Positions 25,350-32,402 of a stretch of 64,000 nucleotides of DNA are shown here, in pieces. The DNA comes from Paraburkholderia bryophila (lineage in GTDB: Bacteria; Pseudomonadota; Gammaproteobacteria; Burkholderiales; Burkholderiaceae), in assembly GCF_013409255.1 (NCBI RefSeq), contig NZ_JACCAS010000002.1, forward strand, positions 744,001-808,000. Direction: 5' to 3'. Made by a program: the position numbers and the translations under genes. Below the pieces are notes generated by a model. The model was given only the letters and a program-made list of their open reading frames with translations. It was not told the DNA's origin and searched no databases. How positions within the stretch are numbered: position 1 is the stretch's first letter; each line of letters opens with the position of its first letter.

Positions 25350-27263
25350 TCAATTGCCGCGAGGAAGGCCGGCGAGATCGCCGGCCGTGAAAGTGCGCAG
25401 ATCGAGCGTGGCGCGATGATCGGCGACGAGCCGGTCGTCGATCACGGTAATGCGCGCGTTCTGCAATCCCTGTTGCAATTTGGCCAGGTAGTACTCGAAC
25501 GTGAAAGCGGGACCACCCAGGCGATAAGCCACGGCTTCCGCCGAGAAATTGGTTTGCTGCACCCGCGCCGACGCCAGCGTGTCGCCGGCCCGCGCGCTCG
25601 CTTTCGCGACCTGGGTCAGCGCCTGCTGCTGCGCGGTGCCGAGTACCTGCGCGGCAAATCCGTGCGCCTGCGCGACGCTGGCTTGCGCACGAATCTGCGC
25701 GGCCTGCACGTCGTGATAGGCCGCGGCCGCACCCGCCGGCGGATGGACACTTTCGATCACGACCGCGACCACATCGATGCCACTGCCGAGCCGGTCGAGT
25801 TGCGACTGAACGGCATTGCGCACCGTTTCCGCCATCACGGTCTGGCTGGTTTCGAGCAGCGACGCCAGCGTATGCGACGCGAGGTAATGCATCACCTCGC
25901 GATTGGCGATCGACCGTACGGTGCTCTCCGGATCGACCGAGCGATACAGCGCGGCGCGCGCGGCCGCGTCGCTCAGACCGATGCGGTAATCGAGCCGCAC
26001 GTCGGCATTGACGATCTGGAAGCTCTGCTGATCGCCGCTCGCGCCGGCGATCACCTGACTCGTCTCCCACGGGTGCTGAGCGTCCCAGAGACGATTCAAT
26101 TGCTCGGGTGTGGGACCGTCAGCCGCAGCGGCGGGCGCCGCGACGCTGCTGTCGTCCGCGCCGCCGGACACGATCAGTTGATGCACGGCGCCGTTGTCGA
26201 CCATGCGCGTCTTGCCGAACGGCCAGGGCAAGCCGGCATGCAAGCCCGGCGACCAGACCTCGACCGGCGCGCCGAATCGTTCATACACCGCGCGCTGGGC
26301 CGGATTCAAGACGACGACCGACGTCAGCAGCCACGCGCAGACCGCCATGGTCGCGATCGTGGCGGGCAGTAGCCGCATGAAACTGCGCAGCACCCAGTTC
26401 TGCCGCAGATCGATGCCGTAGCGGTCGTGCAATTCGGCGCCGAGCGACGCCAGCGGCGAGCGGCCAAAACGCAATAGCCCGGCCAGCAGGCTAGCTGGAA
26501 CATGGGTCGCGCGGTCGGCCGCACGCGGCATGAAAAGCCACAGCAACAGCATGCGCAACGCCATCTCGACGGCAATCGCCGCGCACAACACGGCGGCCGC
26601 CTGCACGACCAGATCGAGCGCTCTGTGCGCGTAAATAAACCATGCCGCCGACAACGCCGCCGCGAGCGCGCACAGCAGCAACACGCGCAACATGCCGGCC
26701 AGCGATACCGCGCGCGACGCGCCCGGCCGCTCGGCGGCATGCGCGTAAAACCGTTCGGCGACGAGGGTGAGAAACGCGAGCGTCAGCGCAGCCGCGCCGC
26801 TGACGATCACGAGCGACGGCGAGACCATCGCGTGAATCAGCATGGCCGGGTCGACGGGTTTCAACGCCGTCAGCGCGAGCGCCACGGCCAGGCAGCAAGC
26901 GGCGAGAACGCACCACGGTTGCCAGCGAAGCTGACGCAGCAGGCCGGCGAAGGAAGGCGTCTCGGCGTCGTGCCAGACGAATCGCCGGAGGTACCCGACG
27001 CCGCGCTTCCAGGCCGGTCCTTCGACGGGCGCCGCCGCTCGGCGGGCCGCCGGCAGTCGCCAGATCGCGACGACGACGACGTTGACAAAGGCGCTCGCCA
27101 GCACGGCACACCAGCGCGGATCGACCGGCAAGCGTTTCGTCAGGCTCAACGCGCCGAGCACGGCAGCGAATGCTGCGGCGACCCAGCCGAGCAGCGCGAC
27201 GTCGTTACGTTCGGCCAGCCGCGCACGCATGTCGCTGTCTTCGCGTCCAGCCTGATCCGACAT
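25350..27263 (-). CDS. Large HflK-like SPFH protein with multi-TM N-terminal region (first of three)
   Basis: A 637-residue protein. The start is the ATG at 27263 with AAGGA six bases upstream; a TTG two codons earlier is less likely. About six hydrophobic segments fill residues 20-225 (for example VALLGWVAAAFAAVLGALSL and LRVLLLCALAAALSAAWFIY), then another at about 275-295 leads into the HflK-type SPFH domain (NPAQRAVYERFGAPVEVWSP, then GLHAGLPWPFGKTRMVD). The end carries the long Ala/Gln helix. E. coli HflK has a single membrane anchor and about 420 residues, so the polytopic N-terminal part is an addition. It follows the ArsR-type gene by 97 bases. Confidence 0.85.
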   Translation of the reverse strand: MSDQAGREDSDMRARLAERNDVALLGWVAAAFAAVLGALSLTKRLPVDPRWCAVLASAFVNVVVVAIWRLPAARRAAAPVEGPAWKRGVGYLRRFVWHDAETPSFAGLLRQLRWQPWCVLAACCLAVALALTALKPVDPAMLIHAMVSPSLVIVSGAAALTLAFLTLVAERFYAHAAERPGASRAVSLAGMLRVLLLCALAAALSAAWFIYAHRALDLVVQAAAVLCAAIAVEMALRMLLLWLFMPRAADRATHVPASLLAGLLRFGRSPLASLGAELHDRYGIDLRQNWVLRSFMRLLPATIATMAVCAWLLTSVVVLNPAQRAVYERFGAPVEVWSPGLHAGLPWPFGKTRMVDNGAVHQLIVSGGADDSSVAAPAAAADGPTPEQLNRLWDAQHPWETSQVIAGASGDQQSFQIVNADVRLDYRIGLSDAAARAALYRSVDPESTVRSIANREVMHYLASHTLASLLETSQTVMAETVRNAVQSQLDRLGSGIDVVAVVIESVHPPAGAAAAYHDVQAAQIRAQASVAQAHGFAAQVLGTAQQQALTQVAKASARAGDTLASARVQQTNFSAEAVAYRLGGPAFTFEYYLAKLQQGLQNARITVIDDRLVADHRATLDLRTFTAGDLAGLPRGN

Positions 27264-27366
27264 CTGCAATCCTTACCAATGAGTTACAAACCGGATGACG
27301 TACTGCCTCTCCGAACTAGACCGCTCTGCACTGCGAGCCGCAATTTAACGCGCCGGTAGAGGAAAC

Positions 27367-28095
27367 TCAAGGACACTCGGCGACCGGCGCGCAACGTTCG
27401 ATCGACTCCGGCGTCAGCCCCAGATGATCCCGCAATCCCACCCAGCCTTCCTGCGTGATCTGCACGGCCCGCGAGGTGTCGGCACGCCGCAACCAGCCTT
27501 TGGCGCACAACAGATCGAGAAAACCCACACCGAGCGGACCGGCCAGATGATGCTGGCGCTCCGACCAGTCGAGACACTGACGCGCAATGCCGTGCCGCCC
27601 GGGCTTCACTGCAGCGATATCGAGTCCCAGCTTACAGAACCATGCCGCGCCGGCCGGTGTGACCTCGAACCGTTTGTCGTCCGCGGCGGAAAGAAAACCG
27701 CGCTGCATCAGATGCTGCGTAATCGCCACACCGGCCTGCCCGGCCAGATGGTCGTAGCAGCAGCGCGCAAAACGCAACTTGCCCGCTTCGCGGCCGAGCG
27801 ATTTGCGACGCACAACCCGTTGCGTGCCGATCGACGCGAGACTTTCAAGCGCCACGGCGACATGCGGATTCGCGAGCCGGTAGTAACGGTGACGCCCCTG
27901 CTTTTCCACGGCGACCAGACCACCATCGAGCAGCTTCGCCAGATGGCTGCTGGCCGTCTGCGCGGTGACGCCGGCCGCATAAGCGAGTTCGCCGGCGGGC
28001 AGCGCGCGGCCGTCGACCAATGCCATCAGCATCGAGGCGCGCGCGGCGTCGGCGATCAGAAAAGCAGTGGCGGACAAATTGGGCTGGGCATGCAT
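27367..28095 (-). CDS. ArsR-family regulator, first gene of the SPFH/ATPase operon
   Basis: A 242-residue protein, longer than the usual 100-120 for ArsR. The winged helix lies at the N terminus: AARASMLMALVDGRALPAGE, then LAYAAGVTAQTASSHLAKLL and the wing KQGRHRYYRLANPHV. A C-terminal domain of about 140 residues follows, with cysteines in RFARCCYDHLAG, GIARQCLDW, LLCAKG and the C-terminal CAPVAECP. The paired CC and the terminal cysteines could form a metal sensor site. The start chosen (MHAQPNLSA) has GGAG seven bases upstream. All downstream genes to 20977 run the same way, so metal-responsive control of the SPFH/ATPase genes is the natural inference. Confidence 0.85.
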   Translation of the reverse strand: MHAQPNLSATAFLIADAARASMLMALVDGRALPAGELAYAAGVTAQTASSHLAKLLDGGLVAVEKQGRHRYYRLANPHVAVALESLASIGTQRVVRRKSLGREAGKLRFARCCYDHLAGQAGVAITQHLMQRGFLSAADDKRFEVTPAGAAWFCKLGLDIAAVKPGRHGIARQCLDWSERQHHLAGPLGVGFLDLLCAKGWLRRADTSRAVQITQEGWVGLRDHLGLTPESIERCAPVAECP

Positions 28096-28451
28096 GACGG
28101 TCTCCGGGTTGTCGGATCGAGCATAGCGCGACGACATAGTCGCACGTTTCGATCCGTATCGAAGCATCCGGCGGACCATCGCGGGAATCTTAATGGAAGA
28201 CGCCCACGGGCGCGCAAGTGCCGGTCACGGTCGGGATGCGTCACGCGTTCCAAGCGGCTGGTCACGCGCAGGCGGTGAAGACGGTTGCCGGGTTTCGACC
28301 TGGTATCCGTTTTCACTGCATCACACTGAATGACATCGCTTCGGTTTTTTCGAACTGTCACTTCGTAATTAGCAGGTTTATTCGAATCGTCGCATCACGC
28401 AGACTGAGGTTCATCACCACAGCGGACACCGTCCGCGAAAGGAACCCGATC
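28096..28451. other. Intergenic region between divergent ArsR-type and TerB-like genes
   Basis: These 356 bases hold no gene that I can support. The leftward half should contain the ArsR operon promoter and the rightward half, more AT-rich near 28320-28390, the promoter of the TerB-like gene. The only clear structure is the inverted repeat at 28148-28163. Confidence 0.5.
28148..28163 (-). promoter_or_regulatory. Inverted repeat, candidate ArsR operator
   Basis: TTCGAT-N4-ATCGAA lies 53 bases upstream of the ArsR-type start. Perfect six-base arms and this position suit autoregulation by a dimeric ArsR protein, though the arms do not match a specific known consensus. Confidence 0.4.
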
Positions 28452-28913
28452 ATGCGAACCTATCCCCGCAACAGCCCTCAAGCCGCAGCCCGTATCGTCG
28501 CGCTCGCCCTCACCGCCGACGGCCACGTCTGCAGTTCGGAGGAGCGCGCCCTCGACAAACTGGATATAGCCGGTCAGCTCGGCCTCGCGCCGGCGCAATT
28601 CGCGCAAATCGTTCAGGCGATGTGTGAAGACCACTCCGGCGCGCAAACGTCGCTCGCGCCCACGGTCGGCCCGCTCGACGAACCCATGCTCACCGAGCTG
28701 ATCGCCGAAATCGACGACCCCAAGTTGCGCGCCAAGGTGATCCGCCTGTGTATCGCCGTCACGATCGCGGACAACCACCTGGCGGATGACGAAATCGCCC
28801 TGCTCGCCGCCATTCTCAACGCGTGGGGGCCTCAACCCAACCCGCTGCTGAGCCGGCATGGCGCGCTGCTGCGCGCGCCGCGCGCTTACGAACGCACGGC
28901 GGCCAGCACCTGA
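28452..28913 (+). CDS. TerB-like (tellurite resistance/DjlA-type) small helical protein
   Basis: A 153-residue helical cytoplasmic protein. Two repeats of the TerB-type acidic pattern are visible: ALTADGHVCSSEERALDKL near residue 20 and VTIADNHLADDEIALLAAIL near residue 110. TerB-domain proteins bind metal ions through such aspartates and are associated with tellurite and stress phenotypes, but the mechanism is unresolved. Its 3' end overlaps the convergent NhaR-like gene by 28 bases. A TerC-family gene lies about 1 kb downstream, beyond that regulator, which may reflect a functional link. Confidence 0.7.
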   Translation: MRTYPRNSPQAAARIVALALTADGHVCSSEERALDKLDIAGQLGLAPAQFAQIVQAMCEDHSGAQTSLAPTVGPLDEPMLTELIAEIDDPKLRAKVIRLCIAVTIADNHLADDEIALLAAILNAWGPQPNPLLSRHGALLRAPRAYERTAAST

Positions 28914-29767
28914 GAGGCGAGCGCATGATGTTGCCCGCGCCGCGACCGGATCGCGTGGATCTCTTCGACCACGCCTTCCGCGCGGCCGAGCCAGCGCACG
29001 CCGCGCAGCAGCGTCAGGTCTTCCGCGCCCAGTTCCGCGAGCGGGAACACACCGAGCCCACGCGCCGCGAATACGGCCATTAGCGCGCTGTCCTCGAATT
29101 CGCCGACGACGCGCGGCCGGATGCCGGCCGCCTCGAACCAGCGGTCGAGTCGCGCGCGCAACGCGGCGTGCCGTGTGGGCAGCAGCACAGGGATCTCCGC
29201 GAGACATTGCGGAAAGCCTGCGCGCGTGGCTTTGCGAACGATTTCCGCGGGACCATACCAGTCGACGGGCGAGCCGACGAGACGCTGACTGAACACCCGC
29301 AGGTCGGTGTCATGCGGCGCGGGCTGGCACGCGAGCACGAGATCGAGCCGATGCAGCGCGAGCTCCGACAGCAGTTGCGAATGCTCGCCCTCGTGGCATA
29401 GCAGCCTGAGCGACGGCGTGCCCAGCACCGGCGCGAGGAGCGCGTGCGCCGCAAGCTTGGAAATACCGTCGGAGAGGCCGACCGCCAGCCGCGCCAGGCC
29501 TTCACCGCCTGGCTCGCGCATCTCGTCGAGCAGCGCTTCGCCGATCTGGAAGATCTGCTCGGCGCGATTGAAGGCCGTTTCACCGGCCTCGGTCATCGTG
29601 ACGCCGCGCCCGGCCGGTTTCAGCAACTGGCGGCCGATCGATTTTTCCAGTTCGCGCACCTGCGCGCTGATCGTCTGGACAGCCATGTCGAGGTGCTCGG
29701 CCGCGCGCGCAAAGCCGCCCTCCTTCACGACGATCCAGAAATAGTAGAGATGACGGTAGTTGAGCAT
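28886..29767 (-). CDS. nhaR: NhaR-like LysR-family regulator
   Basis: A 293-residue LysR-type regulator. The N terminus MLNYRHLYYFWIVVKEGGFA, then QTISAQVRELEKSIGRQLLK and PAGRGVTMTEAG, is distinctive of NhaR, the Na+-responsive activator of nhaA in E. coli. The effector-binding domain follows (about 90-290). No nhaA gene adjoins; the divergent neighbour, 121 bases away, encodes a TerC-family membrane protein, which is the likely target. The 3' end overlaps the TerB-like gene. The effector may or may not be sodium here. Confidence 0.82.
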   Translation of the reverse strand: MLNYRHLYYFWIVVKEGGFARAAEHLDMAVQTISAQVRELEKSIGRQLLKPAGRGVTMTEAGETAFNRAEQIFQIGEALLDEMREPGGEGLARLAVGLSDGISKLAAHALLAPVLGTPSLRLLCHEGEHSQLLSELALHRLDLVLACQPAPHDTDLRVFSQRLVGSPVDWYGPAEIVRKATRAGFPQCLAEIPVLLPTRHAALRARLDRWFEAAGIRPRVVGEFEDSALMAVFAARGLGVFPLAELGAEDLTLLRGVRWLGRAEGVVEEIHAIRSRRGQHHALASQVLAAVRS

Positions 29768-29888
29768 GTCGGAAACACTTCGTAAAAACCGATGTATCGA
29801 TCAGCTTATCACTGATTTATCCGAACCTCGATAACGGCGAAGATAGCTCTACCGCAACGTTTGACGCCTCTATTTTCTGACGACTCCC

Positions 29889-30641
29889 ATGGACACTCTG
29901 CTCGTACTCTTTGCCGATCCCGCCGCATGGGCCGCGCTCCTCACGCTGGTGGTGATGGAAATCGTGCTCGGCATCGACAACCTGATCTTCATCTCGATCC
30001 TTAGCAACAAGTTGCCCGAAGCGCAGCGCGCCCGCACGCAACGGATCGGCATCATGCTCGCGCTCGTATTGCGACTCGCTTTGCTCGGCACGGTGGCGTG
30101 GATCGCGCAGTTGACCGCACCCGCGTTCGCGCTGTTCGGCCATGCGTTCTCCTGGCGCGATCTGATTCTGCTTGCCGGCGGTCTGTTCCTCGTCTGGAAG
30201 GCGACCGGTGAAATCCGGCACCACGTCACTCACGAGGACGACGTCAGCGGCAAAGCGGGTTCGACGATCCAGTTGACCGCGGCGGCGGCGATCGGCCAGA
30301 TCCTCGTGCTCGACATCGTGTTCTCGGTGGACAGCATCATTACCGCGGTCGGCATGACCGAACACATGCCGATCATGTTTATCGCGGTGATCGCCGCGGT
30401 CATGGTGATGTTGTTCGCTGCACAGCCGCTGTCGCGCTTTATCGAGCGGAATCCGACCATCGTGATGCTGGCGCTCAGCTTCCTGCTCGTGATCGGTATG
30501 ACGCTGATCGCCGAGGGTTTCGGCTCCCACGTGCCAAAGGCTTACATCTACGTGGCGATGGCGTTCTCCGCGTTCGTCGAAGCGATGAACATGCTGGTGC
30601 GCCGGGCGAAATCGAAGCAGACCATTAGCAGCAGCGAATGA
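29889..30641 (+). CDS. TerC-family integral membrane protein
   Basis: A 250-residue protein with seven or so membrane helices. The family signature is clear: [20 protein letters not shown] near residue 20 and the internal counterpart [20 protein letters not shown] near residue 140, each carrying the acidic residue within a helix that defines TerC. Members are linked to tellurite resistance and to manganese export (the Alx/MeeF group). Divergent from the NhaR-like regulator and followed 52 bases later by the zinc-ribbon gene. The transported ion is not readable; Mn2+ is a reasonable guess. Confidence 0.87.
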   Translation: MDTLLVLFADPAAWAALLTLVVMEIVLGIDNLIFISILSNKLPEAQRARTQRIGIMLALVLRLALLGTVAWIAQLTAPAFALFGHAFSWRDLILLAGGLFLVWKATGEIRHHVTHEDDVSGKAGSTIQLTAAAAIGQILVLDIVFSVDSIITAVGMTEHMPIMFIAVIAAVMVMLFAAQPLSRFIERNPTIVMLALSFLLVIGMTLIAEGFGSHVPKAYIYVAMAFSAFVEAMNMLVRRAKSKQTISSSE

Positions 30642-30693
30642 TCGACCGCGAGCCTGAGCGATCTATGTTTTTGTATTCTTGAGGAGCGACACC

Positions 30694-30993
30694 ATGAAAT
30701 GCCCCGTTTGCAAAACGACCGATTTGCTGATGACCGAGCGCCGCTCGATCGAAATCGACTACTGCCCGGACTGCCGGGGTGTCTGGCTCGATCGCGGTGA
30801 ACTCGACAAACTGATTGCGCAGGACGACGCGAATCTCGATGCGCCCGCAACGGTACGCGCGGGCCGGGACGACCATCGCGAGCGCGACAGGGAGCACGCG
30901 TACGATAACCATCGCGGACGCGACGAGCATCGTACGGGGTATCGGGGATATAAGAAGAAGCGCTCGATCTTCGACGTGTTCGATTTCGATTGA
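30694..30993 (+). CDS. Zinc-ribbon (TFIIB-type) domain protein
   Basis: A 99-residue protein beginning with a zinc ribbon: MKCPVCKTTDLLM, then YCPDCRGVWLDRGELDKLIA, with two CxxC pairs. A charged His/Arg/Asp-rich linker (DDHRERDREHAYDNHRGRDE) leads to a basic tail ending SIFDVFDFD. GAGGAG stands upstream of the ATG. It follows the TerC-family gene by 52 bases and is probably cotranscribed. Proteins of this kind are common in Proteobacteria; no function is known. Confidence 0.82.
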   Translation: MKCPVCKTTDLLMTERRSIEIDYCPDCRGVWLDRGELDKLIAQDDANLDAPATVRAGRDDHRERDREHAYDNHRGRDEHRTGYRGYKKKRSIFDVFDFD

Positions 30994-31075
30994 GCGTGGG
31001 GTTCAGCGTTGCGCGTTACGCGGCGCGGTTGCGACGCGTCGGGCGTCGCGGCACGTCGCGGTGCCGCACGCGTAG

Positions 31076-31762
31076 TCAGCGTGCTTTGCCGCGAGCGCTC
31101 TTACCGGCGCTCGCTGCGCGAGGCGCGTCTTTACCCGCAGGCAGGCCACCGTTCATCTGCTCCATCCACGACAACGCGTCGACGTAAGCCAGAAACTGTT
31201 TGAGGTAGCCCGGCGACAACTCGCGCATCAGCGAAAGCGAACGATGCACCAGGCTGCTCGAATTGAGCGGTCCGGCATTGCCAGGGACTTGCTCCAACGA
31301 CTGGCGTAGCTGTTTCTCGGTCCGAACTTTCGACCAGATTTCCCTGAAGTGATCGAGCGCCGCCAGTTCCGGATACGACGCGGCGGTAGGCAGGCCGTGT
31401 GCGACGACGCGCTGCTCGCCTTCTGTCGGCGCGTGCCTGACGATGTGTTCGGTCAATTCGGCGAGCGCGCTTCGAGCGTGTTCATTCGCCGCCGCTACGG
31501 TCGCCGCAGTGCCGCTTTCAGTTGCCGAAGTTTCGGCTCGCTCCAAATCCGCGGCATAGGCTTCGATCAACGTCGCCAGCTTCGCGTCCAGGATCCGCCG
31601 CGCCGCGCCGCTATGATTCGCCGCGCGACGTGCCAGCGCATCGATGAAATGGAAGCGGATTGGGTCGAAGCGATCGGCGTGGCACTCGCGCCATGCGTCG
31701 AGCGCGGCGCTTACCGCGTTCATCGCGTTCACCGCGCCGCGCACCCCTTCTCGTTCACTCAC
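31076..31762 (-). CDS. DUF2894 family protein
   Basis: A 228-residue soluble, mainly helical protein. I start it at the GTG at 31762 (GTG AGT GAA), which has GGGAAGG ahead of it and overlaps the stop of the OmpA-family gene by eight bases; an internal ATG 17 codons later is the alternative. The segment AWRECHADRFDPIRFHFIDA followed by LARRAANHSGAARRILDAKL is typical of DUF2894, and the end is basic (KSARGKAR). It is the last gene of the DUF3348-DUF802-OmpA-DUF2894 unit. Function unknown; a cytoplasmic partner of the motor-like pair is plausible. Confidence 0.78.
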   Translation of the reverse strand: MSEREGVRGAVNAMNAVSAALDAWRECHADRFDPIRFHFIDALARRAANHSGAARRILDAKLATLIEAYAADLERAETSATESGTAATVAAANEHARSALAELTEHIVRHAPTEGEQRVVAHGLPTAASYPELAALDHFREIWSKVRTEKQLRQSLEQVPGNAGPLNSSSLVHRSLSLMRELSPGYLKQFLAYVDALSWMEQMNGGLPAGKDAPRAASAGKSARGKAR

Positions 31763-32402
31763 GCGCCTTCCCCGCCGCATTCGCCGGCCCCGGCACCGGC
31801 GCGATTTCCACCCGCCGGTTCTTCGCACGCCCCTGATCGTCGGCGTTCGAGCCCACCGGCTGCTGCGAACCGAACGCGGCCGCGAAAACCGAGGCCGCCG
31901 GCACGCCGTCATCGATCAACGCCCGCGTCACCGTCAGCGCGCGCTGCGCCGACAGTTCCCAGTTGTCCGCAAAGCGACGGTTCGCCTCGCGCACCTGCCG
32001 GTCGTCGGTAAAACCGCTCACCATCAGAATCTCGTCACGGGCATGCAGATACGCCGTGAGCGGTCCGGCCAGGCTCTTCAATAACTCGCGGCCTTCGGGC
32101 TGCAACTGGTCGGAGTTCAGCGCGAACAACACATTGCCGCTAATGCCGATACGTCCGTTGACCAGCGTCACGCGACCTGCCGCGAGTGGTCCCGCGAGCG
32201 CCTGCTCGAGGGTCTTGCGGCGCTGCGTTTCCACCTGACGCTGCTTGACCTCCTGCTCCAGCTTGGTCGACAGTTCGAGTTGCACGCCGATGACGCCCAC
32301 CAGGATCAGCACGAAGGCGCCCAGCAGCACCGACATCAAATCGCCGAAGACCGGCCAGATCGGCGCGGTGGTCTCTACGCCGCCGTCGATTTCCTCGCTC
32401 AT
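31755..32402 (-). CDS. OmpA-family MotB/ZorB-like protein
   Basis: A 215-residue protein with one N-terminal membrane helix (VFGDLMSVLLGAFVLILVGV, about 18-40). D21 in this helix corresponds to the ion-carrying aspartate of MotB/TolR/ZorB stator subunits. A short coiled linker leads to an OmpA-type peptidoglycan-binding domain with the motif NWELSAQRALTVTRAL. The gene overlaps its upstream DUF802 partner by four bases and its downstream DUF2894 partner by eight. It probably pairs with the DUF802 protein as a proton-driven stator unit anchored to the cell wall. Confidence 0.88.
   Translation of the reverse strand: MSEEIDGGVETTAPIWPVFGDLMSVLLGAFVLILVGVIGVQLELSTKLEQEVKQRQVETQRRKTLEQALAGPLAAGRVTLVNGRIGISGNVLFALNSDQLQPEGRELLKSLAGPLTAYLHARDEILMVSGFTDDRQVREANRRFADNWELSAQRALTVTRALIDDGVPAASVFAAAFGSQQPVGSNADDQGRAKNRRVEIAPVPGPANAAGKARE

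Noticed and set aside
20977..28095. Calling the SPFH genes the standard hflKC locus
   Set aside because: Standard hflK-hflC lie with hfq/hflX and there are two genes; here there are three, with metal genes and no FtsH.
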